A stretch of 23,643 nucleotides of DNA from Bacillota bacterium (GCA_003501365.1 DNPP01000248.1:1-23643); one strand, 5' to 3'; shown: positions 13,721 through 22,124, counted from the first letter of the stretch. Notes: generated by a model from the sequence alone, not told the origin. A program made the numbers and translations.

Positions 13721-14359
13721 ATGATGCGGCGCGTTTTTGCAGTTATCTTCGGATTGAGTTTACTGTTTGCCGTAACTTCGGTTACGATGGCAACAACAGC
13801 ACCAGCAGGGGTCCTGGGAGGAACCGATCTAATGTTTATACCAACTGCCACAACTTTAAAAGCCAATAGTTTGGCCGCTGCGGTGAATTTTGAAGAGGGA
13901 AAGTACAGCTTTTTTAATTTTGATTTTGGTGTGGCGAAGGATTTGGAATTGGGTTTGGCCGCTTACAGTTATCCCGACGAGACCAAACTTTCGGTGCGTG
14001 GTAAATTTCGCTTAATCCGTGAAAGCGGCAACAATCCGGGACTAGCTATCGGAATCCAGGATCTGGGGTTGGACGATGTTTCTCCCTATATCGTACTCTC
14101 AAAGAACATCAACGATGTAGACGTGGATGGTTATATTGGATTTGGCGGCGGAGCGTATGACGGTGTTTTCGCCGGAATTAACAAGAATTTTAAGCTTAGC
14201 CGCAAATCAGGGCCGTTAAGTGGGGTTGATTTATATATGGAAGCCGATACCCACGGGTTAAATATAGGGACTAAGCTGGCTGTCGGTGAGCAAACCAAGA
14301 TTAACTTCGGTTTGGTCGATATGGACAACTGGATAATGGGAGTCACTTTCTTGTTTTAG
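13721..14359 (+). CDS. Exported YjbH-like beta-barrel protein
   Basis: 212 residues, ATG start eight bases after AGGAGG. Residues 1-25 are a signal peptide (MMRR, hydrophobic core, ATTA). The mature part begins GVLGGTDLMFIPTATTLKANSL, similar to the opening of YjbH-type and related barrel proteins (G.TGLI.IPTA...). From there to the end short amphipathic strands alternate with turns (FGVAKDLELGLAAYSY, NPGLAIGIQDL, VDVDGYIGFGGG, LNIGTKLAV, KINFGLVDM) and the last residue is Phe (MGVTFLF), as in outer-membrane barrels recognised by the BAM system. It stands alone between the queuosine operon and a strong terminator. Function unknown. If the organism has only one membrane the barrel idea fails and it would be a secreted beta protein. 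Confidence 0.7.
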   Translation: MMRRVFAVIFGLSLLFAVTSVTMATTAPAGVLGGTDLMFIPTATTLKANSLAAAVNFEEGKYSFFNFDFGVAKDLELGLAAYSYPDETKLSVRGKFRLIRESGNNPGLAIGIQDLGLDDVSPYIVLSKNINDVDVDGYIGFGGGAYDGVFAGINKNFKLSRKSGPLSGVDLYMEADTHGLNIGTKLAVGEQTKINFGLVDMDNWIMGVTFLF

Positions 14360-14382
14360 TTCGGCAGAGAAATAGAAATATG

Positions 14383-14419
14383 AAGAAGCCAACTGTGATG
14401 CAGTTGGCTTCTTTGTTTT
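14383..14419 (+). terminator. Strong intrinsic terminator after the barrel gene
   Basis: A perfect 13-bp stem, AAGAAGCCAACTG (14383-14395) with CAGTTGGCTTCTT (14401-14413), loop TGATG, followed by a T-rich tail (TGTTTT). It lies 24 bases past the stop codon. Confidence 0.9.
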
Positions 14420-14493
14420 GAAAAGTCTTCATCTATATGAGTTGAAATAAATAATTGAATTAATTTTTCTTTCAAAATCAAGATATCTAAAGG

Positions 14494-14586
14494 CAACTCA
14501 CCTCCTCGGTCCCCCTCTCTTTCGCGAAAGAGAGGGGGATGGCTCAAGAGTTACAATAAGCAGAATAGGTCGCAGGGGGTGAGTTG
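14494..14586. repeat. 93-bp palindromic intergenic element with terminal inverted repeats
   Basis: This lies in the 344-bp gap before the MutS-like gene. Ends CAACTCACCTCC (14494-14505) and GGGGGTGAGTTG (14575-14586) are inverted repeats matching at 11 of 12 positions. Inside is a perfect 30-bp palindrome made of TCCCCCTCTCTTTCG (14510-14524) and its exact complement (14525-14539) with no spacer. This resembles the small MITE-like elements with CCCCCTCTC...GAGAGGGGG cores found between genes in many bacteria. The remaining gap (14587-14703) holds only the promoter region of the next gene. Confidence 0.65.
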
Positions 14587-14659
14587 TAGTTAGACATTCA
14601 ACATACTTATTTCAACCTATCCAGCTAAATAATGAGGAATTATCAAGCAAGAATTGCGT

Positions 14660-14665
14660 TATAAT
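14660..14665 (+). promoter_or_regulatory. Candidate -10 box for the MutS-like gene
   Basis: A perfect TATAAT 38 bases before the start codon. No good -35 is found at 16-18 bp (GGAATT at 14635-14640 is 19 bp away), so the call rests on the -10 and position. Confidence 0.45.
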
Positions 14666-14703
14666 TTAAAAAAAGGGAATTCCAACTGTTTCTGGGAAAA
14701 AGG

Positions 14704-16578
14704 ATGGTTAATTTGAAAGAACCAGTTACACAGTACCAAAAGCGAAAAGAAAACTACCATGGGTTGCAGACAACACTAGAAAAACGCTTTCGGCGGATGA
14801 TTGGCTTAAAATTATTGGTTTTGTTGGGCGGACTATCGATGACCATTCTTTTTTTCATCGATAAGAAGTATGCCTTCAGTGGCGGGGCACTTTTTTTGGG
14901 CATAGCATTACTGATATTTTTAGATGGAAAACATAATAAAATTCAGCAACGCCAGAAGTATGTCGCGATTTTACATGATCTTAACGAGCAGGCCTTGTGG
15001 CGCTTTGATCAAAGATGGGGCGCTTTTCCGGATACCGGAGCAGAATTTGTAAGCGATAATCATCCTTATGCTTCCGATCTGGATGTCTTCGGAAAAGGCT
15101 CGCTTTTTCAATGGCTCAATGCCAGTCATACCTTTCTTGGTCGCCAAAAGTTAGCTGCGTTATTAACTGCACCGCCCGCCGATCTGGCTCAGATCGTAAG
15201 GAGACAGGAAGCGATCGCTGAGTTAGCAAAAGATTTGAAGTGGAGGCAGGGATTAACGGCTCATGGGATCAAGATTGCCGGTCAAATAGAGGATCTTAAG
15301 GCTCCTAAGGAGCCTACGGGTCCTCAGGATCCTGAAGAGCTGGTGCAGTGGGCGGGGAGCGTTAAACCGTTTTTTAATCCCAAAGCGGTTATTTTTGGGA
15401 TTCGGGCTTTATCAGCATTCACTGTTGGGACCTTGGCTTTGGTTATCCTTACTCATAAAATTCCGTTTTATCTGCCCTTGGGAGCTTTACTATTGCAGTA
15501 CCTATTGTTAAGGATTAGGGCCAAACAAAGGAACAAAATCCTGGATACGGTTTTTTATTACCGCAAAAATCTGGAGTTGTATCAAGAATTGCTGGAACAT
15601 ATTGAGCAAAAGCATTTTTCTTGCGATTATCTTCGTAATCTGAACGCCGGACTAAAAAATAGTCAGGGGGAAACCGCCGCCCGGCAACTCGCCCGGCTAG
15701 TTAAAATTTCCGATCAGATCACCGGCCGACAGCATGGTTTCTACGCTATTTTTAATCTGCTCACAATGTGGGATTACCATTGCTTGTTTGCTTTGGAAAG
15801 TTGGCAAGAAAATTCCGGCCGTAATCTGAAACTTTGGCTTACCACAATTGGCGAAATCGAGGCCCTAGCCAGTTTAGCGATTATTAACTTTGATCATCCG
15901 GACTGGACCAGACCTCGGATAGTCGATAAGCCACTGATATTTACAGCCAAGGATCTAGGGCATCCGCTGTTATCGGCTACCATCAGGAAAGGCAATGATT
16001 TGTTGATCGAAGATCCGACTAGGGTACTACTGATCACCGGTTCCAATATGTCGGGTAAGAGTACTTTTCTGCGGACTACCGGAATCAATTTAGTATTGGC
16101 ATACGCCGGCACCGTTGTTTGCGCCAAATCGCTGACCTGTTCCCGGATGAATATCTATACTTGCATGCGGGTAAGCGACAACTTGGAAAAGAATATTTCC
16201 ACCTTTTATGCTGAGCTATTGCGGATTAAAATGGTCGTCCAAGCCGCCGGTGGCCCAAAACCGCTCTTTTTTTTACTGGATGAAATATTTAAAGGCACCA
16301 ATTCCCGGGATCGTCATAGCGGCGCCAAGGTGCTCATCAAAAAGCTAATTCAAAACGGGGCAGGGGCTATCGGGCTTGTCTCCACCCACGACCTGGAATT
16401 GGCAGAATTGGAGCAGGAGTGTAAACCGGTACAAAACTATCATTTTCAAGAGTTCTTCCGTGATGGAGAGCTCAACTTTGATTATTTGCTCCGCCGGGGC
16501 GTATCAACCACCCGAAACGCTTTGTACCTCATGAAAGCCGCCGGTATCGAAGTGGATGAGCAAGATGGTTTGATTTAA
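14704..16578 (+). CDS. Membrane-anchored MutS-like ATPase
   Basis: 624 residues, ATG start after GGGAAAAAGG (a TTG at 14713 is an alternative). The C-terminal third is a MutS-type ABC ATPase: Walker A GSNMSGKST (446-454), MRVSDNLEKNISTFYAELLRIK with the signature-like region, Walker B FFLLDEIFKGTNSRDRHSGAK (D526-E527), and STHDLELAEL. The middle is a helical lever region. The N-terminus has two hydrophobic segments (about 35-52 and 57-75) instead of the mismatch-recognition domain, and another pair about 230-265. This is the layout of the widespread 'MutS family' proteins that are predicted to sit in the membrane and are not classical mismatch repair. Function unknown. The gene stands alone and its stop overlaps the stop of the convergent DUF2278 gene. 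Confidence 0.88.
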   Translation: MVNLKEPVTQYQKRKENYHGLQTTLEKRFRRMIGLKLLVLLGGLSMTILFFIDKKYAFSGGALFLGIALLIFLDGKHNKIQQRQKYVAILHDLNEQALWRFDQRWGAFPDTGAEFVSDNHPYASDLDVFGKGSLFQWLNASHTFLGRQKLAALLTAPPADLAQIVRRQEAIAELAKDLKWRQGLTAHGIKIAGQIEDLKAPKEPTGPQDPEELVQWAGSVKPFFNPKAVIFGIRALSAFTVGTLALVILTHKIPFYLPLGALLLQYLLLRIRAKQRNKILDTVFYYRKNLELYQELLEHIEQKHFSCDYLRNLNAGLKNSQGETAARQLARLVKISDQITGRQHGFYAIFNLLTMWDYHCLFALESWQENSGRNLKLWLTTIGEIEALASLAIINFDHPDWTRPRIVDKPLIFTAKDLGHPLLSATIRKGNDLLIEDPTRVLLITGSNMSGKSTFLRTTGINLVLAYAGTVVCAKSLTCSRMNIYTCMRVSDNLEKNISTFYAELLRIKMVVQAAGGPKPLFFLLDEIFKGTNSRDRHSGAKVLIKKLIQNGAGAIGLVSTHDLELAELEQECKPVQNYHFQEFFRDGELNFDYLLRRGVSTTRNALYLMKAAGIEVDEQDGLI

Positions 16579-17564
16579 AAGACTATTGTGGCATCCGCCT
16601 TTTGACAGTCTTTTTCGGTATAGGATACTCCATCGATTTTGACTCCATTTTGATTCAATAGGGTGATAATGCCGCCGTCTCTGGCTAACCGGGCGGCTTT
16701 TTCCGTTACGGGAATGGTTAAAAATTCGCCCGCCCGGATCTCGCCGTAAAGCATCCGTTTAATATTCGGGCTGCCGATGATGGCCCAGTCGGTAATATCA
16801 ATCCGTTGATTTGTTGTATTAACAAGGATTACGGTCTCCCGGTTTCTGGCCGTGGGATTGACTATCGCGGCAATGATTCGGACTGTATCCTTTACTGGCG
16901 AAAGCAGGTTGTAATCCAGCGGCTCACCGCTCGCATCATCGCTATGAAAACTTTGGGACTGAAAGGCTAAGAATATGGCCACCCATTTATCGATGGATGG
17001 AAAGTGAAGGAAAAGGCCGCCGTCTTGCCAGAGACCGTTATCGGAAGCCCATTTTCCGGAATTACCCTGGTTCATATGAATATCATGGATGCCGTAGCCC
17101 GGGATGAAGTTGAAATATAGATCTGCCTTTTCTTCCGGCCCCCAAGGTGCCCCGAAAGCGTATATTGTTGCATTGTTCATGGTGCTGGCCCAGCCAACAT
17201 ATTTGGCAATTTTTTCATTAAGGTCATTATCGGCCCCGGGCAGATCGGCAGGAAGAATTTGCATCTTTTGGTGATCAAAGAGATTGCCGCGGATAAAGTC
17301 CAAGGCTGCCGTATTGGGCTCGCTCACAAGCGGTGTCAATCCAGTTACCAGAGCGCTTATTTTGGAAATGATGGGGTGATCAAAATTTTCGTCGCAATAA
17401 TAAAGTAGATCGGAAGGGTTGGTTTGGGAGCGAATATTTACGGCAATTCGGTAATGGATGTTGTTTTCATCAATCCCGTGGATTTGATAGTGCGGGCTGG
17501 CATTCGAACCTTCCTTACCTTCAAGAACTCTGCATTTTAAAACCGCATACGATTGTAAAGGCAT
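16575..17564 (-). CDS. DUF2278 (YukJ-like) protein with lamin-tail domain
   Basis: 329 residues, ATG start five bases after AGGAGG. The DUF2278 part spans about residues 1-215: YAVLKCRVLEGKEGSNASPHYQIHG, RIAVNIRSQTNPSDLLYYCDENFDHPI, ALDFIRGNLFD, PGADNDLNEKIAKYV, YAFGAPWGPE, IPGYGIHDIHMNQGNSG and WQDGGLFLHFP...WVAIFLAFQSQSFHSDD. From about 228 to 320 follows an immunoglobulin-like lamin tail domain (VRIIAAIVNPTARNRETVILVNTTNQRIDITDWAIIG...GVKIDGVSYTEKD). The two-domain layout is usual for the longer members. Cellular role unknown; no signal peptide, so it is probably cytosolic. It overlaps the end of the convergent MutS-like gene by four bases. Confidence 0.9.
   Translation of the reverse strand: MPLQSYAVLKCRVLEGKEGSNASPHYQIHGIDENNIHYRIAVNIRSQTNPSDLLYYCDENFDHPIISKISALVTGLTPLVSEPNTAALDFIRGNLFDHQKMQILPADLPGADNDLNEKIAKYVGWASTMNNATIYAFGAPWGPEEKADLYFNFIPGYGIHDIHMNQGNSGKWASDNGLWQDGGLFLHFPSIDKWVAIFLAFQSQSFHSDDASGEPLDYNLLSPVKDTVRIIAAIVNPTARNRETVILVNTTNQRIDITDWAIIGSPNIKRMLYGEIRAGEFLTIPVTEKAARLARDGGIITLLNQNGVKIDGVSYTEKDCQKADATIVF
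16577..16614. terminator. Possible bidirectional terminator shared by two convergent genes
   Basis: AAAAGACT (16577-16584) and AGTCTTTT (16607-16614) are inverted repeats around a 22-base loop that has its own small GGC/GCC stem. T-runs lie on both sides when read in either direction. It lies inside the last codons of the DUF2278 gene. The long loop makes it a weak candidate. Confidence 0.3.
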
Positions 17565-17680
17565 GGCGGCCTCCTATTCTAGAGCTATGTCGTAACAAAC
17601 TATTTATTTATATTTAAAATTTTTACGGTTTATTACAGAAAGGAAATCGGCCTTGGCCGTCGAAACTGAAATTTTAGAGT

Positions 17681-17710
17681 TTGATTGGCTTTTTGAGCTG
17701 GGCTAATCAA
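17681..17710. promoter_or_regulatory. Inverted repeat upstream of marC-family gene, possible operator
   Basis: TTGATTGGC (17681-17689) and GCTAATCAA (17702-17710) match at eight of nine positions when inverted, with a 12-base spacer, 38 bases before the start codon. TTGATT with TAATCA 17 bp further on would give a weak sigma-A promoter lying across the repeat. Confidence 0.35.
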
Positions 17711-17748
17711 GTTAATTCAATCTCTAGAAATGACGTCTAGGAGAGAAC

Positions 17749-18348
17749 ATGCACAGTTTATTTATCAATATTTTTATCAAATTTTTCTTTTTATTGACAC
17801 CTTTTTTCTTACTTTCCACCTTTCTTTCCATGACTCGGGCCATGGAGTTGCCGGCCAAGAAAAAGCTGGCCGTCAAGGTGACCAGCTCAGTCATTGTCAT
17901 CAGCATTATTTTATTTTTGACCGGTGATTATATCTTTTCACTGTTTGGGATCACCTTGAATTCTTTCCGGATCGGCACTGGAGTGCTGCTGATGCTTTCG
18001 GCTATCGCTTTGGTGCAGGGAACAGATAAGATTCCCACCAAAGAATCGGATGAAGATATAGCTGTGGTGCCGCTGGCGATTCCGGTTACCGTCGGCCCGG
18101 CTACTACCGGAGCTTTATTGGTAATGGGCGTTGAGCTGCAACATATGTGGGAAAGAGTAGTCGGCATTGCCGCCTTGTGTTTGGCCATAGTTTGTGTGGG
18201 CGGGTTGCTTTATTTGAGCGGGGAAATCGAAAAGCTGGTTAAAAAGCAAGGGATTACCATCATGTGTAAGATTACCGGATTGGTACTGGCTGCTCTTTCA
18301 GCGCAGATGGTGATGAGCGGGGTGCTGGGATTTTTGGGAAAGAATTGA
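17749..18348 (+). CDS. MarC-family integral membrane protein
   Basis: 199 residues, ATG start with AGGAGAG about six bases upstream. Six hydrophobic segments fit the MarC/UPF0056 family: FFLLTPFFLLSTFLSMT at the start (the family's 'dPxg..p.fl' region, here with a changed loop), then VIVISIILFLTGDYIFSLFGITLNSFRIGTGVLLMLSAIALVQG (about 47-91), VPLAIPVTVGPATTGALLVMG (about 105-125; the conserved P-L-A-I-P-x-x-x-G-P motif), and two C-terminal segments. The substrate is unknown; the old link of E. coli MarC to drug resistance was withdrawn. It stands alone between two minus-strand genes. The 211 bp downstream (18349-18559) show GAGGGTTA direct copies at 18494 and 18551 and an imperfect CCCTTCC/GGAAGGG inverted pair but no gene. 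Confidence 0.9.
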   Translation: MHSLFINIFIKFFFLLTPFFLLSTFLSMTRAMELPAKKKLAVKVTSSVIVISIILFLTGDYIFSLFGITLNSFRIGTGVLLMLSAIALVQGTDKIPTKESDEDIAVVPLAIPVTVGPATTGALLVMGVELQHMWERVVGIAALCLAIVCVGGLLYLSGEIEKLVKKQGITIMCKITGLVLAALSAQMVMSGVLGFLGKN

Positions 18349-18559
18349 CATTGAACTACTATCTAAAAGCACCTAACTCTTGCCCCCAAGGAGCTGTTTT
18401 ACTTAGAATTTCAGGTGGCAGGGTACCCTTATTCTTTATCGGCGAAATGCATTTTAGGGAGTCAATAGTTAGCTTTTAAAAAGCTTTCAAAGCCGAGGGT
18501 TACCCTTCCACTTGAATTAACATTCAGAATTACAGCTAAGGGGAAGGGCGAGGGTTAGG

Positions 18560-19390
18560 TCAGAGTTTCAATTCCGGCAACAACTCCGCGCAATTTAACC
18601 CCAAGATCCGTTCCTTCTCCATAGAAGACAACCAGGGGATTCGGTCCAGCACCTCAAACTCCTGGAGAGGAGATTTCAAAGGAAAATCACTACCGAAGAG
18701 AATTTTTTCGATATCATGCTTGGCAATAATTCTGCGGGCCAAATCTTGATCCATGAACTCCAGCGAACTGGATATATCAAAGTATAGATCGCGTCCTGCC
18801 AGTAGACTATATACGTCTTCCCAGAAATATAAACCGCCGAGATGGGCGGCGATGATTTTGATGCCCGGAAAGTTGTCCAGGATGTTGGCGATTTTTTTGG
18901 GAGTACTCAGGTTGTTGGGGCTGACTTTTGGATCGCCGACGTGAATCATTAACACAAAATCATCCTTTACCTCCTCGAAAAAAGGCATTAATTTCGGGTT
19001 GGCCAGATCAATACTTTGAAATTCAGGATGAAGTTTGATTCCTTTGATGCCCGCCGAACGTAACCGTTTGATTTCCGAAAGCCAATCCGGATCATCAACG
19101 TGAAAAGTGCCGAAATGGGCTATTTTAGGCTTAGGAAGAGACTCGCGGCGCTGTTTTTGATAGTGATGAAACATGGAAAGCACCCAGTCATTGGCCGGCT
19201 TCACCTGCTCCGGTTTGGTGGCGGCCACCAACAATACCAGTCCGTCCAATCCGGCCGCAGCGGCGGCTGTCATCACATCATCCAAACGGCCGCCATATTG
19301 GGTAGGCATTTTATAGTAATTAATCAGTTGGGTAACAGCTTTGTCGGCAATTTTATCGGCAAAGGCGTGCATATGACAATCAATAAACAA
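18560..19390 (-). CDS. Amidohydrolase-family (COG2159-like) metal-dependent hydrolase
   Basis: 276 residues from TTG 19390. A frame extends to TTG 19405, but GAGGGTG (19403-19397) lies six bases before the 19390 TTG and the product then begins MFIDCHMHAF, as is usual for the family. The TIM-barrel metal residues are visible: D-C-H-M-H at the N-terminus, GIKLHPEFQ (about 123-131), LMIHVGD (about 156-162), AAHLGG (about 190-195) and FGSDFP (about 240-245). Members of this amidohydrolase_2 group are hydrolases or decarboxylases; the substrate cannot be told. It is divergent from the radical SAM gene with a 149-bp gap that holds a TTGACA (19422-19427, plus strand) without a good -10. Confidence 0.88.
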   Translation of the reverse strand: MFIDCHMHAFADKIADKAVTQLINYYKMPTQYGGRLDDVMTAAAAAGLDGLVLLVAATKPEQVKPANDWVLSMFHHYQKQRRESLPKPKIAHFGTFHVDDPDWLSEIKRLRSAGIKGIKLHPEFQSIDLANPKLMPFFEEVKDDFVLMIHVGDPKVSPNNLSTPKKIANILDNFPGIKIIAAHLGGLYFWEDVYSLLAGRDLYFDISSSLEFMDQDLARRIIAKHDIEKILFGSDFPLKSPLQEFEVLDRIPWLSSMEKERILGLNCAELLPELKL

Positions 19391-19539
19391 TCGGTACACC
19401 CTCAATCGATTTAGCTAATCGTTGACAGTTCGACAATGAACCCCTAAACCCTGTCGCCGATAATTTACGAAAAGGTAAATAATTACGATCTAAAAATTAA
19501 TGCAGGAATTTGATAGGTAACGGTAAATAATAACCAATA

Positions 19540-21288
19540 ATGAAGATTTTACTAACGACTCTCAATGCTAAATATGTTCATACTTCGCTGGCACTGTGGT
19601 ATTTGTACCAGTTTTGCCATGAGGACTATCCTGATTTAACTTTTAAAGAATTCAACATAAATCAGGAATTGGCCTGGATTAATGGAGAAATTTATTTAGA
19701 ATATCCCGATGTAGTGGGTTTTTCCTGTAACATTTGGAATATTAAACAGACCTTGATCCTCTGCAAATGGTTAAAGACCCTATCGCCCAAGTTAATCATT
19801 GTTTTGGGCGGAAGCGAGGTTTCCGCTAATCCCTGCCAGATTATGGCGGCCAATCCGGCGGTTGATTTCATCATCACGGGTGAGGGAGAGCTTACTTTTA
19901 AAGAATGGTTGGCGGAGCTGACGGGATCTTTTACGCAAGATTGGTCCGGGATTTTGGGGTTGGTTTATCGGGAGGGCGAACAGGTCGTCGAGAATTCAGT
20001 GCGGCCGGATATTTCCGACCTATGTATTATTCCTTTTCCGTATCCTGAAGATCTGGCCCCTTTTCGCCAAAAATTGGTTTACTACGAAACCTCCCGGGGT
20101 TGTCCTTATTCTTGTCAATATTGTCTTTCCGCCAATGAACGGGGAGTACGGTTTTTCCCGCTGGAACGGGTTAAAGCGGATTTATTAAAGTTTATTGAGA
20201 GCGGGATCGCTCAAGTTAAATTCGTTGATCGTTCTTTTAATTGCAATCCGGCCTGGGCCAAAGAGATCTGGCGTTTCTTACTGGCTCACCCCGGGCAGAC
20301 CAATTTTCACTTTGAAATCGTAGGCGACCTTTTGGATGAGGAGTCGCTTGAAATATTGGCCCAGGCGCCGCTGGGTTTATTCCAATTCGAAATCGGGGTG
20401 CAAAGCACTCATCCGGAAACGCTGGCCTTGATTGAACGGCGGATGGACATCGGCCGTTTAGGTGAAAGGGTTTTACGACTGCTAAAAGTTAGCAAAGTGT
20501 TTGTGCATCTGGATCTTATTGCCGGGTTGCCGGAGGAGGATTACCGTACCTTTGCCAAGAGTTTTAACGATAATCTACTGTTAAAACCGGACCGGCTCCA
20601 ATTGGGATTTCTAAAACTTTTGCATGGTTCCGGTTTACGTAATAAAGCTGCTGAATATGGATATATTTTCAGTGAGGAACCTCCTTATGAAGTTATGACC
20701 AACCACTGGATATCCTTTGAGGAGCTTTTAAAACTCAAAGTCATCGAGGATTTGTTGGAACGTTATTATAATTCGGGTCACTTTAAAGCGACTTTTGCCT
20801 ATTTGTTGGCTCAATATACTTCACCCTTTGATTTCTTTGAGCAATTTGCCTTCTGGTGGAAAAAACAAGGTTACGACCAAGTCTCCCATAAGGTGAAAGA
20901 CCTTTATGGGTATCTATTGAAGTTTTATCAATCACCAGGGCGTGATGGTTTGATTTTGCGGAATCTGTTAAAATATGACCTGCTGAGCTGCGAGCGGATG
21001 GTGGAATTTCCGGAGTGGGCGGGCAAAGCCGATCCGGAACTGCACCGCGAAGGATACAAGTTCTGGCAAAATGCCGGCCGGCGCGCACAATATATTCCGG
21101 ATATGAATGAATTGGTGATCCGTGATATTCAGCGGCGGGTATTATTTGCAGAATTTGATTTCAATCCCCAAATGGTTGAAGAAACGCCGTGGACAAAACC
21201 CTTACTCCAGCCGCAAATTATCTTATTTGTTTACGGGGGACCGACGGTGATGATTTATCGAATCGATAGAGAGGAGTTTACGATATGA
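19540..21288 (+). CDS. B12-binding-domain radical SAM protein (DUF4080 type)
   Basis: 582 residues, ATG start; no clear ribosome binding site in the last 15 bases, which is unusual here. The N-terminal Rossmann domain (1-150) is of B12-binding type: DVVGFSCNIWNIKQT, IVLGGSEVSANP and FIITGEGELTFKEW; the cobalamin DxHxxG motif is not seen. The radical SAM core begins with the 4Fe-4S motif SRGCPYSCQYC (C188, C192, C195) and includes FVDRSFNCNPAWAKEI and FEIGVQSTHPETLALIERRMD. A long C-terminal region (about 400-582) matches what is annotated as DUF4080, an extension of unknown role. Substrate unknown. Its stop overlaps the start of the small membrane gene that follows (ATGA). Confidence 0.9.
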   Translation: MKILLTTLNAKYVHTSLALWYLYQFCHEDYPDLTFKEFNINQELAWINGEIYLEYPDVVGFSCNIWNIKQTLILCKWLKTLSPKLIIVLGGSEVSANPCQIMAANPAVDFIITGEGELTFKEWLAELTGSFTQDWSGILGLVYREGEQVVENSVRPDISDLCIIPFPYPEDLAPFRQKLVYYETSRGCPYSCQYCLSANERGVRFFPLERVKADLLKFIESGIAQVKFVDRSFNCNPAWAKEIWRFLLAHPGQTNFHFEIVGDLLDEESLEILAQAPLGLFQFEIGVQSTHPETLALIERRMDIGRLGERVLRLLKVSKVFVHLDLIAGLPEEDYRTFAKSFNDNLLLKPDRLQLGFLKLLHGSGLRNKAAEYGYIFSEEPPYEVMTNHWISFEELLKLKVIEDLLERYYNSGHFKATFAYLLAQYTSPFDFFEQFAFWWKKQGYDQVSHKVKDLYGYLLKFYQSPGRDGLILRNLLKYDLLSCERMVEFPEWAGKADPELHREGYKFWQNAGRRAQYIPDMNELVIRDIQRRVLFAEFDFNPQMVEETPWTKPLLQPQIILFVYGGPTVMIYRIDREEFTI

Positions 21289-21554
21289 ATAAAATTGCTC
21301 TATCCATTATGCTGATTCTTTTTGGAGTTTTATTATTACTGAAAAACAGTAATCTATTGCCGGACAATTTTGCCAATACATACCTTGATTTAGCCAATCA
21401 TTACTGGCCAACGTTGATTATCCTTTTTGGCATCCATTTACTGGTTAAAGACAAGCTCAAAATCGTATCGCGGGTACTATCCTGGTTGATCCTGATCTTG
21501 CTTGGGCTATGGCTCTTCTGCCATCTGGCCGGCCCTAATAATTGGGTGACTTGA
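21285..21554 (+). CDS. Small membrane protein (DUF5668/LiaF-TM-like)
   Basis: 89 residues, ATG overlapping the radical SAM stop by four bases; GAGAGGAG lies eight bases upstream inside that gene. Hydrophobic segments at 4-20, 38-52 and 62-82 are joined by YWPTLIILFGIHLLVK, the W-P-x-x-x-I-x-x-G motif typical of this small-protein group. No function is known. The coupling makes co-expression with the radical SAM protein certain in practice, but a joint role is only inferred. Confidence 0.8.
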   Translation: MNKIALSIMLILFGVLLLLKNSNLLPDNFANTYLDLANHYWPTLIILFGIHLLVKDKLKIVSRVLSWLILILLGLWLFCHLAGPNNWVT

Positions 21555-21559
21555 GTTTG

Positions 21560-21605
21560 ATTGTCCCTAAACGTTTGCTAAGAGGACAAACTTTTGAAGG
21601 ACAAT
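21560..21605 (+). other. Nested inverted repeat after the small membrane gene
   Basis: Outer arms ATTGTCC (21560-21566) and GGACAAT (21599-21605) enclose inner arms GTTTG (21573-21577) and CAAAC (21587-21591). There is no T-run directly after it, so it may stabilise the mRNA 3' end rather than terminate. Confidence 0.3.
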
Positions 21606-21618
21606 TATATACCTTTAC

Positions 21619-21647
21619 TTGACATTTACGCTTCTTTCCCGTAAGAT
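21619..21647 (+). promoter_or_regulatory. Sigma-A promoter upstream of the zinc-ribbon gene
   Basis: Perfect TTGACA (21619-21624), 17-bp spacer, TAAGAT (21642-21647, four of six). Predicted start near 21654 gives a 150-base leader for the FmdB-like gene. Within the leader GGGG/CCCC (21716-21727) forms a short hairpin followed by TTTT. Confidence 0.65.
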
Positions 21648-21806
21648 AATCTTGTTTGAGTTCGTTTTTAGCGGATAATAGTTTGAAAAGTATGGCAATT
21701 GCTTAAATAAATATGGGGGCGTACCCCTTTTAATTTACTTTTCATGGATTGAATATTATTTGAACGAACGATTGATCATAAGTTAATAAGTCAAGGAGGT
21801 GAAGCC

Positions 21807-22124
21807 ATGCCGACGTATGAATATCAATGCCCCAAATGTGGCGTATTTGAACAATTTCACAGTATCAACACTCAATTGTCGGAATGCCCAAAATGCGGGT
21901 CAAAGATTCGACGGTTGATTAGTCGGAATAATAATGTCATTTTTAAGGGTTCTGGCTTCTATACCACTGACTATAAGTCTAGCGACTATAAGTCCAGTGA
22001 CAGTAAGAGTAACCCCGCTCCGGAAAAATCAAGCCCGGCTGCTTCAACAGCCGCTGCAACCGCCGAGAAGAAATCGGACAATACCCCATCCTCATCAACA
22101 AAAAACGAGAGTAAGGCTTCTTAA
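21807..22124 (+). CDS. FmdB-family zinc ribbon protein
   Basis: 105 residues, ATG start with AAGGAGGTGA (nearly perfect) eight bases upstream. The FmdB/CxxC_CxxC_SSSS domain covers residues 1-50: MPTYEYQCPKCG, ECPKCGSKIRRLIS and FKGSGFYTTDYK, with two CxxC pairs (C8-C11 and C27-C30 by count) that bind zinc. The rest (about 52-105) is a low-complexity tail of Ser, Lys, Ala and repeated DYKSSDYKSSDSKS. These small proteins occur near many kinds of gene and their role is unclear; one member is a putative regulator of formamidase in Methylophilus. A terminator follows at once. Confidence 0.92.
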   Translation: MPTYEYQCPKCGVFEQFHSINTQLSECPKCGSKIRRLISRNNNVIFKGSGFYTTDYKSSDYKSSDSKSNPAPEKSSPAASTAAATAEKKSDNTPSSSTKNESKAS

